A DNA stretch of 64,000 nt from HGM04593 sp045634305 (GTDB taxonomy: Bacteria; Bacteroidota; Bacteroidia; Bacteroidales; Bacteroidaceae). The position numbers and the translations under genes are program-made. Positions 33,724 through 42,691 of this stretch are shown here, in pieces. The stretch is taken from contig JAZQZZ010000004.1 of the NCBI GenBank assembly GCA_045634305.1, positions 1 through 64,000 on the forward strand, in the 5' to 3' direction. Every line of letters begins with the position of its first letter. Position 1 is the first letter of the stretch. The notes beneath the pieces are model-generated. The model saw only the letters and a program-made list of their open reading frames with translations, was not told where the DNA came from and did no database searches.

Positions 33724-35088
33724 TTACTTGTAAATTTTCAGGTATTTTCCGGCACGTATGTTCGAGTTGCGCATATCATTCCATTTCATGATTTGCTTTA
33801 CCGAGACTCTGTATTTTATTGCAATAGAGCCAAGTGTCTCGCCACTCTTTATCTTGTGACGTATGAGATTGCCTGCACCATTGTTTTCCTTTGCCTCCTT
33901 GAGCATCTTTTCAATGTTGACAGCCGGGAAATATTTGTCTACATTATAATTGTAAATACTGTCCTCGTTCTCGACAAACTTGCTTGTGGTATTGTTCGTG
34001 AGACGTAGTATGTATGTCTCGTTCTCGCCCGGGACGATATCCTTCAGGAACTGTGGGTTCAAGGCGCGTATCTCCTCGATGTCGACTCCGCAAACCTCTG
34101 CAATCTGCTGAAAGTGCAGATTCCTGTTTACGTGTATGGTATCAGTGGCTATTGGCAGTCCGGGCTCCATTGGAGATATTCCATGGTCTTCGTAATATGT
34201 CATTATGTAGCTTGCGGCAATGAAGCCGGGTAGATAGCCGCGTGTTTCACGTGGCAGCCAAGGATATATTTTCCAGAAGTCAGTGCTGCCGCCTGAACGC
34301 AATATGGCTTTCTTTACATTACCCGGGCCGCAGTTGTATGCGGCAATGGCGAGTTCCCAACTCTGGAACATGTCGTAGAGGTCTTTTAGGAAGTGCAGGG
34401 CTGCGGTGGTTGACTTTGCAGGGTCGAAACGTTCGTCGATGTAGTTATTGGCCTTCAGTCCATAGAGCTTGCCTGTTGAAAACATGAACTGCCACAATCC
34501 TTTAGCACCCGCTCTTGATGTGGCTTTGGGATTGAAGGCCGACTCGATGATTGGCAGGTATTTCAGTTCGCGGGGGACACCAATGCGGTCAATCTCCTCT
34601 TCAATGAGAGGGAAATAGTACTCTGAGATTCCAAGCAGATATGAGACCTGTGAGCGTCCGTTCTTTGTATAGCGGTCTATGCATGAACGCACCATGTTGT
34701 TGTATGGCATCCTCACAATGGTCGGCAACGCTGCAAGGCGTTTTGCATACATGGTATCAGTTATTGCATTGTTTTTCCACTCCTCGCTGCTGCTGTCGGG
34801 TTTGTTGAGCATGTTGCGGGCTTGCCAACTGTTTAGCAGGTTGTCAATGTTGGCATTCATGCTCTCCGGGATTTCAAAAGTGTATCCGTTGCCGGTCATT
34901 GTGTCGAGGTCAATCTCGTATTTCACATTAGTGGCGATAGAAGCCGGTGCCGTGTATTCTGTCCACAGTTCTTTTCTTGTCCCGTCATTTGTCGGAGCTT
35001 CCTCTTTCTGTGCATTTTTGAAAAGAGTACACGATTGGAGTGTGGCAAGAATAGCAGATATTATAAATATAATCTTTAAGTTCTTCAT
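33724..35088 (-). CDS. Membrane-bound lytic transglycosylase (MltD-like) with SLT and LysM domains
   Basis: This is a 454-residue lipoprotein; the signal ends TLQSC (Cys20). The SLT domain has the catalytic Glu in IESAFNPKATSRAGAKGLWQF and the motif AIAAYNCGPGNV. A C-terminal LysM (HKIKSGETLGSIAIKYRVSVKQIMKWN) binds peptidoglycan, with a weaker LysM-like segment before it. It cleaves glycan strands in the periplasm. The longer frame (to 35112) overlaps the DUF5683 gene; the ATG at 35088 leaves a 5-bp gap and yields a clean lipobox. Confidence 0.93.
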   Translation of the reverse strand: MKNLKIIFIISAILATLQSCTLFKNAQKEEAPTNDGTRKELWTEYTAPASIATNVKYEIDLDTMTGNGYTFEIPESMNANIDNLLNSWQARNMLNKPDSSSEEWKNNAITDTMYAKRLAALPTIVRMPYNNMVRSCIDRYTKNGRSQVSYLLGISEYYFPLIEEEIDRIGVPRELKYLPIIESAFNPKATSRAGAKGLWQFMFSTGKLYGLKANNYIDERFDPAKSTTAALHFLKDLYDMFQSWELAIAAYNCGPGNVKKAILRSGGSTDFWKIYPWLPRETRGYLPGFIAASYIMTYYEDHGISPMEPGLPIATDTIHVNRNLHFQQIAEVCGVDIEEIRALNPQFLKDIVPGENETYILRLTNNTTSKFVENEDSIYNYNVDKYFPAVNIEKMLKEAKENNGAGNLIRHKIKSGETLGSIAIKYRVSVKQIMKWNDMRNSNIRAGKYLKIYK

Positions 35089-35093
35089 AGCGT

Positions 35094-35873
35094 TTAAAAA
35101 CTGATGTTGCAATTGAAACCGTAATAATCCTTGCCGTATAGCTGTCGACTATCTATTATTTGTGGTTCTATGCTCAGGTGTATATCCTCGCTTATGTCAA
35201 AGTTAGACAATTGCGCATCCACGTAGGCATCGACAACAGAAAGTGCATATACTCCGATGAATGAGAATATACTCAAGTCACGCCAACGGCGGTAGCGGTC
35301 CTTTCTCTTCTTGAACAGATCCTTCAGGTACTCCTTGTTGCCCTCGTAGTCATATCCGGGACGGAAGAAATCCTTGTAGGAGTTGGTATTGGGGTCGCTG
35401 TCCATAATGTCAAGATATGCCTGACGATAGTCCTTGTACATCTGTCCGTTCCAATTATAGGCATAAAGACAACCGACGAATCCGCCATAGACAATGGGCA
35501 GCTTCCAGAATTTGCGGTTATATATCTGTCCACCTCCGGGGATTGCCAATGCTAGCCATGTAGCTGTTTCCGGATCTGGTTTTCTTAATCCTATTTTCTT
35601 TCTTCCTTTTTGTCGTGAATTCTCAATGAGCGACATGCTGTCAGGTAGAACTGTGGTTGTGGCTGCGGTAATTTCCCGGTATGTGCTGTCCATCACTTCG
35701 CGTCCGGGCAGTAACGCTGTGCTGTGTGCAATGTTTAGCGTGTCATTACGGAGCGGGTGTTGCATTGTGCTCTCTTTCCTGAGTTCCAATGTCTGTGCAG
35801 TGATGTCGGTCGCAAGCATGGCAAGCAATGCGACAACAGAAAATAACTTGTATGTAAGTCTGTTCACTGCCAC
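35094..35873 (-). CDS. DUF5683 family envelope protein
   Basis: This is a 259-residue protein with a signal peptide ending AMLATDITAQ. The motif AIPGGGQIYNRKFWK followed by a hydrophobic stretch identifies the DUF5683 family, found between parB and mltD in many Bacteroidales. The C-terminal ~70 residues carry a second hydrophobic segment and a beta-rich tail. The function is unknown. Its placement in a segregation and wall-enzyme operon suggests an envelope role linked to growth or division. Confidence 0.85.
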   Translation of the reverse strand: MAVNRLTYKLFSVVALLAMLATDITAQTLELRKESTMQHPLRNDTLNIAHSTALLPGREVMDSTYREITAATTTVLPDSMSLIENSRQKGRKKIGLRKPDPETATWLALAIPGGGQIYNRKFWKLPIVYGGFVGCLYAYNWNGQMYKDYRQAYLDIMDSDPNTNSYKDFFRPGYDYEGNKEYLKDLFKKRKDRYRRWRDLSIFSFIGVYALSVVDAYVDAQLSNFDISEDIHLSIEPQIIDSRQLYGKDYYGFNCNISF

Positions 35874-35880
35874 TGTGCTG

Positions 35881-36765
35881 TCAATTGTTGAGTCTGTCGA
35901 AAATTGATATGATGCGTTCCAGCTCCTTCTCGTTCTTGAACTTGATGCTTATCTTACCGCTGCCCTTTGCTGTACATGTCATCTGTACCGGTGTCTGGAA
36001 GAAATTGGTAAGCTGTTTCTTCAACTGGTGGAATACTGCATCCTGTTTCTTTTCGACGTTCTTCTTTTCTGTTGCAGCCTTTGGCTCCTCGCCCTCTTTT
36101 ATGCGGCGTACCATTTCTTCCACTTCACGTACCGAGTAGCCGTTCTTTACAATGTCGTTGTAGAGCGCTATCTGCTCGCTGTGAGAGTCGAGTGACAACA
36201 AAGCCTTGGCATGTCCCATGTCAATTTTCTTCTCCTTGAGTGCGACCTGTATTACTGCAGGCAATTTGAGCAGGCGAAGGAAATTTGCGATAGTGGCGCG
36301 GCCCTTGCCGATGCGTTTGCTGAGCTGCTCCTGTGAAAGATTGTGCTGTTCTATGAGCTGCTGATATGCAAGTGCTATCTCAAGGGCGTTCAGGTCTTCG
36401 CGTTGTATGTTCTCAATGAGAGCCATCTCCATGGTGTCCTCATCGTCTGCTTTTACAATATATGCAGGGATTGTTGTCTTGCCGGCAAGCTGCGATGCGC
36501 GGAATCGTCTTTCACCTGCAATAATCTGGTAGGTCCCGTCCTCCATCTTGCGCAGGGTGATGGGCTGTATCACGCCAAGCTCCTTTATGGAGTCGGCAAG
36601 CTCCTGCAGTGCCTCCTCGTTGAAGTCGCGGCGTGGTTGGTTGGGATTGGCAACAATCTTGTCAATCTCAATTTCTCCTATCGATGATGAGCCCGATGTG
36701 CGGACTGCCTCGGTTGAGATGAGTGCGTCGAGTCCGCGTCCGAGTGTGAATTTCTGTTTTGCCAT
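35881..36765 (-). CDS. parB: Chromosome-partitioning protein ParB (Spo0J)
   Basis: This is a 294-residue DNA-binding CTPase that loads on parS and spreads along DNA. The N-terminal ParB/Srx domain includes PNQPRRDF, GERRFRAS and ENIQREDLNALEIA, all characteristic. A central helix-turn-helix (LSQEQLSKRIGKGRATIANFLRL) binds parS, and a C-terminal dimerisation domain follows. It is 14 bp downstream of parA, the usual partner. No perfect parS was seen in the window. Confidence 0.96.
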   Translation of the reverse strand: MAKQKFTLGRGLDALISTEAVRTSGSSSIGEIEIDKIVANPNQPRRDFNEEALQELADSIKELGVIQPITLRKMEDGTYQIIAGERRFRASQLAGKTTIPAYIVKADDEDTMEMALIENIQREDLNALEIALAYQQLIEQHNLSQEQLSKRIGKGRATIANFLRLLKLPAVIQVALKEKKIDMGHAKALLSLDSHSEQIALYNDIVKNGYSVREVEEMVRRIKEGEEPKAATEKKNVEKKQDAVFHQLKKQLTNFFQTPVQMTCTAKGSGKISIKFKNEKELERIISIFDRLNN

Positions 36766-36779
36766 TTTTTGAAGCCTTT

Positions 36780-37544
36780 TTAATTGTTTCTCTTCAGGAT
36801 TTCCTCGGCCAATGCCAGATAATTCTTGGCGCCTGTTGATTCAGCATCGTACATGAGTGCCGGTATACCCATGCTTGGAGCCTCACCCAATCTGATATTA
36901 CGCTGGATTACAGTTTCGAAGACCAGTTCCCTAAAGTGTTTCTTTACCTCGTTGTAGACCTGGTTGCTCAATCTCAGGCGTGAGTTGAACATTGTGAGCA
37001 GGAAACCTTCTATGTCGAGCTTGGGGTTGAGGTTCGATTTTATGATTTTAATGGTGTTCAGCAGTTTGCTGATTCCCTCGAGTGCAAAATATTCGCACTG
37101 TACAGGTATAATGACAGAATCGGCTGCTGTGAGTGAATTGACTGTAATAAGTCCCAGTGATGGTGAACAGTCTATCAAGATGTAGTCATACTTCTCCTTA
37201 ACGGCAGCCAAAGCCTCGCGCATGATTTTCTCGCGGTTGGGCAGGTCAAGCATCTCAATCTCGGCGCCGACAAGGTCAATGTGCGAAGGGATTATGTCCA
37301 AGCCTTTCACGCAGGTTGAAGTGATGCTTTCCTGTGCAACCGATTTGTTGATGAGACATTCATAAATTGAACTCTTTATCTCTCTGATGTCAATGCCCAG
37401 ACCCGACGAAGCATTTGCCTGCGGGTCGGCGTCGATTACAAGTACTTTCTTTTCAAATGCGGCAAGTGATGCAGCAAGGTTGATGGCTGTCGTTGTCTTG
37501 CCAACGCCACCTTTCTGGTTTGCCAATGCGATAATCTTTCCCAT
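36780..37544 (-). CDS. parA: Chromosome-partitioning ATPase ParA (Soj)
   Basis: This is a 254-residue deviant-Walker ATPase. The Walker A is KGGVGKTT (residues 10-17), with signature Lys10 of the ParA/MinD type. It has VIDADPQANAS (switch) and LIDCSPSLGL (Walker B). It works with ParB to move origin regions apart. It is first in a five-gene operon and its promoter box is at 37617. The short form without an N-terminal DNA-binding domain is typical of chromosomal Soj. Confidence 0.97.
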   Translation of the reverse strand: MGKIIALANQKGGVGKTTTAINLAASLAAFEKKVLVIDADPQANASSGLGIDIREIKSSIYECLINKSVAQESITSTCVKGLDIIPSHIDLVGAEIEMLDLPNREKIMREALAAVKEKYDYILIDCSPSLGLITVNSLTAADSVIIPVQCEYFALEGISKLLNTIKIIKSNLNPKLDIEGFLLTMFNSRLRLSNQVYNEVKKHFRELVFETVIQRNIRLGEAPSMGIPALMYDAESTGAKNYLALAEEILKRNN

Positions 37545-37616
37545 TTTGTCTCAATTATTTAGTATGTCCGGATGCGTAATCCGGCAAAGTGACAATATTC
37601 CAATATAATATTTATG

Positions 37617-37624
37617 CAAAGGTA
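37617..37624 (-). promoter_or_regulatory. -7 box for the parA operon
   Basis: The minus strand reads TACCTTTG, a full match to TAnnTTTG, 73 bp before parA. Confidence 0.55.
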
Positions 37625-37692
37625 GTAAAAAAAGTTAGTAGGCTGTAAAAAATATAGCGTTACTTATTAACAGGCGGTTGATAACAAATCAT

Positions 37693-37733
37693 AAAAAATG
37701 TTACCAAACCCAAAGGGTGTAGTAACATTTTTT
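37693..37733 (-). terminator. Terminator after the GH84 gene
   Basis: A 12-bp perfect stem (37693-37704 with 37722-37733) has an inner ACCC/GGGT helix and ends in a run of T on either strand. It is just downstream of the GH84 stop. Confidence 0.82.
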
Positions 37734-37753
37734 AGTGGTTGGTATCGCTTCTC

Positions 37754-40645
37754 TTATCTGAGAGAAACTTTATATGTCTTTGTTTCGTTGTTACCTTTTG
37801 CTACGACAACATACACACCGTTTGCCATACCTTCGACGGATAGGATGTTTCCATTGCAGTTCTTTACTAATCTGCCGTCAGGGGTTAACAATGTTATTGT
37901 CTTGACTTCTTCGTTACAGACGATTCCCTCGCCTGTAAACTCAAATTCAAATCCGTCATAGCCGATTTCGTCAATGGAAGTACCGTCGCCTTTCTTGACT
38001 AAGTTTACTGTGTAACTCTCGTTTCGTGCAACACCTTTTGACTCAAGCCTGTCGCCTGAAACAACTATATAGTTTATTCCGTTCTTTGTTGCCGACTGTG
38101 TACATTGGATTGACCACTTGTCGCCCATCATGGTGAGCAGGTATGTGTTCCAATCGGCATAATATTGGTTTGTGCCGAATACACCGAGTTCGTTCATGTA
38201 ACGTCCGTCGGCATTGCTGGTTATCTTATAACAGTTTTTGCCGTTTGCGTCAATAGTAATCTTCCATTCTTGGGCAACTGATGGTTCGTCAACTTCCTTG
38301 AAGGTTGGGGTGCCGCCGCTGCCTTTCACGTTGTTGTTTGTCAGGTAACGCTTGCCGTCTGTTATGTAATAGGTTTCATCAGTGTTGATAAGTTCTTCTT
38401 TCGCTACGCCGCCCAGCGGTACGATGTCAAAGATGTATTTGTCGGGCAATGCTTCGCTTGAGCTGTTCTTTTCGATGCGTGTACCGTTTACTTTCCAGAA
38501 ATTCGTGCCGGCACTGCCGCTGTTCTGTATGGCGTATTTCCCGTTTGCGAGCAGTGTTATTTCGTATGTGTGCCAAACTGCTTCGTACGGGTTTGTTTCG
38601 TTGCTCACTGTGAACTCGCCCTTTTCGTTGATGTATCGCTCATCCTCAAGATTAATGATCTTGTATCTGTTTGTTGACGGGTCTGTCGTAATCTTCCACT
38701 CCTGGCGTTGTGGACGCACCGTGTCTACGGCAGCTCTGAATTGTGGAACATTACCGCCAAGATTGGTCAGGTAACGTTTGTTGTGTATTATGTAGTATGT
38801 GCCGTTTTCAAGAACTTGTGCCGGGAAAACATCTGTGCGATAGTCGTAATTATCCTTGTATAGTGCAACAAGTTCACCGATATTCTCTTTGATGAAAGGG
38901 TCGACATGGACTGTTGCAACAACGGGTGAGGCAACCTTCAGTGAACCACTGAAGTCGCGTGCACGCAAAGCGCTTTGTGCTTCGGTGTATTTCTGGTAGC
39001 GGAGGTAGCTGTTGATGAAGCTGTCGGGGTTTTCTGCCAATAATGCATTGTTCATTTCAACGAGTGAGACACCTCTCAATCCTTCATATTCAAAACACTT
39101 TATCCATGGTTCAATCTCTTTTGTCAGCGCGGGAGCCTCATCTGTCGTTGCGAGTGTGCGTGCTGTTGAGACGAATTTGTTGAATTGTTCGCCTACAGCA
39201 ATGTATGCAGCGGCTCTGTCGCTCTTTATGTTATTGTAATACACTTGCTTTGCTGTAACAAATTCCGGCGATTCATCTGTGCGGCGTAGACCATGCACTG
39301 TTGGTCCTAAATCTACATTGTTCTCACAAAAGAAACGGAACTCGTTGGTGCTTCGAGGCATCAGATATGCCATTGCTGCTTCCCATGATTCATCTGCATC
39401 ATATGCAGGCATATTCCAGTTGTAGTCGGCAATGCTGAAAAGTGAAAGCTTTGATGCCTCTGCATACTCCATCGGGTTTGCTGTGAAACCCGAAAGCATG
39501 TCGGCGATGTCAAGGTCATTGCCGTATGTCGGACCCATTAGCAGGTGGTTGATGCAGTAGTCTGTAACCGGGTAGTTTAGCCATATGTATGCCTTGCGGC
39601 TTATTTGTGTGTTTATCCACTGCATGTCGCTCTTGTTGATCATGTCGACGACGCTGTTTCCTGTCCACATAATCTTTACATCTTTGTTCATCGTTGTGCC
39701 CAAAGTGGTGAGATAGTCGCCGCTACTCCAACCGCGATTATACTGTGTGGGGCATATGATACATGGATTTATGTCATTGTAGCTCTTGTTGAGCTCGTCA
39801 GTGATGTAGTTCATCAGCTCGGCCTGTTTGTCACCTCTTGTTCCCTCACCTCCCCAAACATCGTCAAAGAACACGGCAAATGTACGTACGTCAAGTTTGT
39901 ACATGGCTTTCAGCTTTCTTACAATATTCTGTCTATCAGTGTCATTCCACTGTATATCATTTCCAGGGTGAATGGCCCATACGAACTCCACCTTGTTGGC
40001 CTTTGCTGCGTTGATGTAGTCGGTAATCTTTGCTGCTTCTGCTGCGGGGTACTCCTCTCGCCACTTATCTTTGTGGTATTTGTCATCCTTGGGACCATAA
40101 ATGTATACATTCATTTTTGTTTCTCCAAACATCTTGAACAATCCCATGCGGTCGGCTTCGCTGTATGGGTTGCCGTAGTAACCCTCTACCAGTCCGCGCT
40201 GTGGTACGCTTGGATAGTCGCTTATGGTAACACACATAACGTTTGGTTGTGATGCTATCCTGCGGAATGTCTGCACACCGTAGAATGTTCCTGAACCGTC
40301 ATTGCCGGCAATGACCACCTTGTCTTTTTCCACTGCAAGATAGTAGCCCTCGGCTTTGGCCGGGATGAGGCTTTCGTATGCAGCCACAGCGGCATCGCCA
40401 CGCTCTCCGATAATGAGTTCCACAGAACCGTCGGTTGTGCTGAATTTCTCTTTGAAAAGATTGATGGCATCAGTGTCTGCATCAGCCTCGCCTGTGAGAG
40501 TGTAACCTGCGCTGTTCTCAAAAGCTATTTCGTCGCCCCATGCGACACTTTGAGGAATGGGGTGGATTTTGACTGTCTGTGCGTTTGTATTGAATGATAT
40601 TGCCGTGAATACAAGTGCGGAAATACCGAGAAACAGTTTTTTCAT
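37754..40645 (-). CDS. GH84 beta-N-acetylglucosaminidase (O-GlcNAcase-like), secreted, with type IX-like tail
   Basis: This is a 963-residue secreted enzyme with signal peptide ending SFNTNAQ. The N-terminal alpha/beta domain (about residues 23-140) precedes the GH84 barrel: RGLVEGYYGNPYSEADR, NVYIYGPKDDKYH and FVWAIHPGNDI all match the characterised Bacteroides enzyme. The catalytic Asp pair is Asp261-Asp262 in FFDDVWGGEG. It removes beta-linked GlcNAc, as from mucin or host O-GlcNAc proteins. After a helical region come two tandem ~130-residue beta-trefoil-like repeats (YYIIHNKRYLTN and YYITDGKRYLTN) and a C-terminal type IX-like tail (VYVVVAKG...KVSLR). Single-gene unit. Confidence 0.94.
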   Translation of the reverse strand: MKKLFLGISALVFTAISFNTNAQTVKIHPIPQSVAWGDEIAFENSAGYTLTGEADADTDAINLFKEKFSTTDGSVELIIGERGDAAVAAYESLIPAKAEGYYLAVEKDKVVIAGNDGSGTFYGVQTFRRIASQPNVMCVTISDYPSVPQRGLVEGYYGNPYSEADRMGLFKMFGETKMNVYIYGPKDDKYHKDKWREEYPAAEAAKITDYINAAKANKVEFVWAIHPGNDIQWNDTDRQNIVRKLKAMYKLDVRTFAVFFDDVWGGEGTRGDKQAELMNYITDELNKSYNDINPCIICPTQYNRGWSSGDYLTTLGTTMNKDVKIMWTGNSVVDMINKSDMQWINTQISRKAYIWLNYPVTDYCINHLLMGPTYGNDLDIADMLSGFTANPMEYAEASKLSLFSIADYNWNMPAYDADESWEAAMAYLMPRSTNEFRFFCENNVDLGPTVHGLRRTDESPEFVTAKQVYYNNIKSDRAAAYIAVGEQFNKFVSTARTLATTDEAPALTKEIEPWIKCFEYEGLRGVSLVEMNNALLAENPDSFINSYLRYQKYTEAQSALRARDFSGSLKVASPVVATVHVDPFIKENIGELVALYKDNYDYRTDVFPAQVLENGTYYIIHNKRYLTNLGGNVPQFRAAVDTVRPQRQEWKITTDPSTNRYKIINLEDERYINEKGEFTVSNETNPYEAVWHTYEITLLANGKYAIQNSGSAGTNFWKVNGTRIEKNSSSEALPDKYIFDIVPLGGVAKEELINTDETYYITDGKRYLTNNNVKGSGGTPTFKEVDEPSVAQEWKITIDANGKNCYKITSNADGRYMNELGVFGTNQYYADWNTYLLTMMGDKWSIQCTQSATKNGINYIVVSGDRLESKGVARNESYTVNLVKKGDGTSIDEIGYDGFEFEFTGEGIVCNEEVKTITLLTPDGRLVKNCNGNILSVEGMANGVYVVVAKGNNETKTYKVSLR

Positions 40646-40688
40646 ATTATCAATAAGTTATAGTGTTTACAGCATTTATACATCAAAG

Positions 40689-40696
40689 CAAAAATA
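40689..40696 (-). promoter_or_regulatory. -7 box for the GH84 gene
   Basis: The minus strand reads TATTTTTG, 44 bp before the start at 40645. Confidence 0.5.
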
Positions 40697-40727
40697 GTTA
40701 TTCCGGATGGAATAACCAAATTTTTTG

Positions 40728-40735
40728 TATCTTAG
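40728..40735 (+). promoter_or_regulatory. -7-like box for surE-lpxB
   Basis: TATCTTAG is similar to TAnnTTTG, with an extra change. It lies 19 bp before the surE ATG. Confidence 0.4.
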
Positions 40736-40753
40736 CGCCATAAACAAGAAAAA

Positions 40754-41536
40754 ATGTGTGATAATATGGACAAAAAACTTCATATACTGGTGTCGAATGA
40801 TGATGGATACCTTGCTAAAGGAATTAATTCTCTTGTTGAAGTGTTGCGCGAATTCGGAGATGTGGATGTCTTTGCACCACATAAAGGACGTTCAGGGCAA
40901 GGTTGTGCCATAACCAGCGAGGTGCCGGTGAAGCTGACTCCCATTACGGATGACAAGGATGCTTCTGTTCAAATATATGCCTGTACGGGCACTCCCTGTG
41001 ATTGTGTAAAGGCTGCAATCGATGGAAGGATTGTCGGATACGACCTCGTTGTCGGCGGTATAAACCACGGTGACAATTCTGCTGTCAACGCCCACTATTC
41101 CGGAACAATGGGAGTTGTGCTCGAAGGATGTATGAAGGGAATACCTTCCATCGCCTTTTCGCTCTGCTCGCACGATCCTGATGCCGATTTCACCCCAACT
41201 TACGACGTAATACGCAAGATTGTGGCAAAGGTACTTGAAAAGGGACTCCCCAAAGGCAGTTGTCTCAATGTCAATTTCCCCGATTCTCCCTCGTATGCCG
41301 GTGTCAAAGTGTGCCGTCAGGCAATGGGCCGTTGGGTCAACGAATGGGATGTTAAGGATGATCCGCGTGGCAGCAACGGAAAGTGGCTGTTCCTCACCGG
41401 TGAATTTGTGGTAGATGACACTGAACCAGACGCAGACCGTGTGGCGCTTGACAACAACTATGTGACTATAACCCCTATTTCCATTGATATGACCGATTAC
41501 AAACTGCTTGCCGAAATGAAGCAGTGGAATCTTTGA
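40754..41536 (+). CDS. surE: 5'/3'-nucleotidase SurE
   Basis: This is a 260-residue metal-dependent phosphatase acting on nucleoside monophosphates. The family start LVSNDDGYLAKGI supplies metal-binding Asp16-Asp17, and GGINHGDNSAVNAHYSGTMG supplies the Asn and Ser ligands. An alternative ATG at 40766 (MDKKLHIL) would also fit and removes only four residues. lpxB follows after 12 bp on the same strand, so the two are likely co-transcribed. Confidence 0.95.
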   Translation: MCDNMDKKLHILVSNDDGYLAKGINSLVEVLREFGDVDVFAPHKGRSGQGCAITSEVPVKLTPITDDKDASVQIYACTGTPCDCVKAAIDGRIVGYDLVVGGINHGDNSAVNAHYSGTMGVVLEGCMKGIPSIAFSLCSHDPDADFTPTYDVIRKIVAKVLEKGLPKGSCLNVNFPDSPSYAGVKVCRQAMGRWVNEWDVKDDPRGSNGKWLFLTGEFVVDDTEPDADRVALDNNYVTITPISIDMTDYKLLAEMKQWNL

Positions 41537-41548
41537 TAAACAATAAAC

Positions 41549-42691
41549 ATGAAATACTATCTCATTGTTGGTGAGGCTTCGGGCGATTTGCATGCCTCGA
41601 ATCTGATGAAGTCGATAAAGGCTGTTGATACCGATGCCGAGTTCCGCTTTTTTGGTGGTGACCTTATGTCGGCTGTCGGTGGCGTACGTGTAAAACATTA
41701 CAGCGAGCTTGCTTATATGGGCTTCATTCCTGTGCTCATGCATTTGAGAACCATATTCGCCAATATGAGATTGTGTAAAAAGGATGTCGAAGAGTGGGCA
41801 CCCGATGCTCTGATACTTGTCGACTATCCCGGTTTCAACCTTTCTATTGCCAAGTACATCCACAAGAATACAAAAATTCCTGTATACTATTATATCTCGC
41901 CTAAGATATGGGCCTGGAAGGAACGTCGCATAAAGAATATCAAACGCGATGTGGATGAGCTCTTTTCCATTCTCCCATTTGAGATTGATTTCTTTGAAAA
42001 GAAACATAACTACGGGATTAACTATGTGGGCAATCCATGTGTGGATGCTGTAGATGATTTCAAACGCAACAAGGCGCTTTCGCGTGCTGCTTTCCTTGAT
42101 AAGAACGGCCTTGACGATAAACCAATCATTGCACTGCTTGCCGGCAGCCGCAAACAGGAGATAAAGGCTAATCTGCCAATGATGCTTCAGGCTGTGAAAC
42201 AGTATCCCGAATACCTGCCTGTACTTGCCGGTGCTCCGGGTATTGACAGGGAGTTCTATGAACCTTATCTTGATGCCGGGGTGCAGATTGTATTCGGGCA
42301 GACATATGATATCCTTAACAATGCCCATGCAGCGCTGGTTACATCTGGCACAGCAACCCTTGAGACGGCGCTGTTTGATGTTCCACAGGTGGTATGTTAT
42401 GCAATGCCTATGGGTCGTCTCTATTCATGGCTGAAAAAGCATTTCCTCAAGGTGAAATATGTCTCGCTTGTCAATCTGGTTGCCGACCGAGAGGTCGTGC
42501 GCGAACTGGTTGCAGCCGATATGACGCTCCCCAATGTGGTATCGGAACTTGGCTCGCTGTTGCCGCATCACAGCGAAAAAAGAACGGCTATGCTCAGTGA
42601 GTATAGCCGTATGATGGAGATTCTTGGCAAGCCCGGTGCGTCGCAGCGCACGGCCGGGAAGATAGTCTCTTTGTTGAAAGGTAAATCTTAA
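41549..42691 (+). CDS. lpxB: Lipid-A-disaccharide synthase
   Basis: This 380-residue glycosyltransferase (GT19) condenses UDP-diacylglucosamine and lipid X in lipid A synthesis at the inner membrane. It starts MKYYLIVGEASGDLHASNLM with the conserved GEASGD motif, and has SPKIWAWKERRIKNI, LLAGSRKQEI and TSGTATLETALF, all typical. Its stop codon overlaps the stop region of convergent cdsA by 4 bp. Confidence 0.97.
   Translation: MKYYLIVGEASGDLHASNLMKSIKAVDTDAEFRFFGGDLMSAVGGVRVKHYSELAYMGFIPVLMHLRTIFANMRLCKKDVEEWAPDALILVDYPGFNLSIAKYIHKNTKIPVYYYISPKIWAWKERRIKNIKRDVDELFSILPFEIDFFEKKHNYGINYVGNPCVDAVDDFKRNKALSRAAFLDKNGLDDKPIIALLAGSRKQEIKANLPMMLQAVKQYPEYLPVLAGAPGIDREFYEPYLDAGVQIVFGQTYDILNNAHAALVTSGTATLETALFDVPQVVCYAMPMGRLYSWLKKHFLKVKYVSLVNLVADREVVRELVAADMTLPNVVSELGSLLPHHSEKRTAMLSEYSRMMEILGKPGASQRTAGKIVSLLKGKS

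Noticed and set aside
34243..34258. TGTTTCACGTGGCAGC inside the MltD-like gene as a parS site for the nearby ParB
   Set aside because: Only the left arm matches the 16-bp parS consensus (12 of 16 bases in all), and other CACGTG cores occur in the window. ParB ChIP or a genome-wide search would be needed.
40892..42328. 478-residue minus-strand frame across surE and lpxB
   Set aside because: Both plus-strand genes have complete, family-typical motifs. The long antisense frame reflects codon bias.
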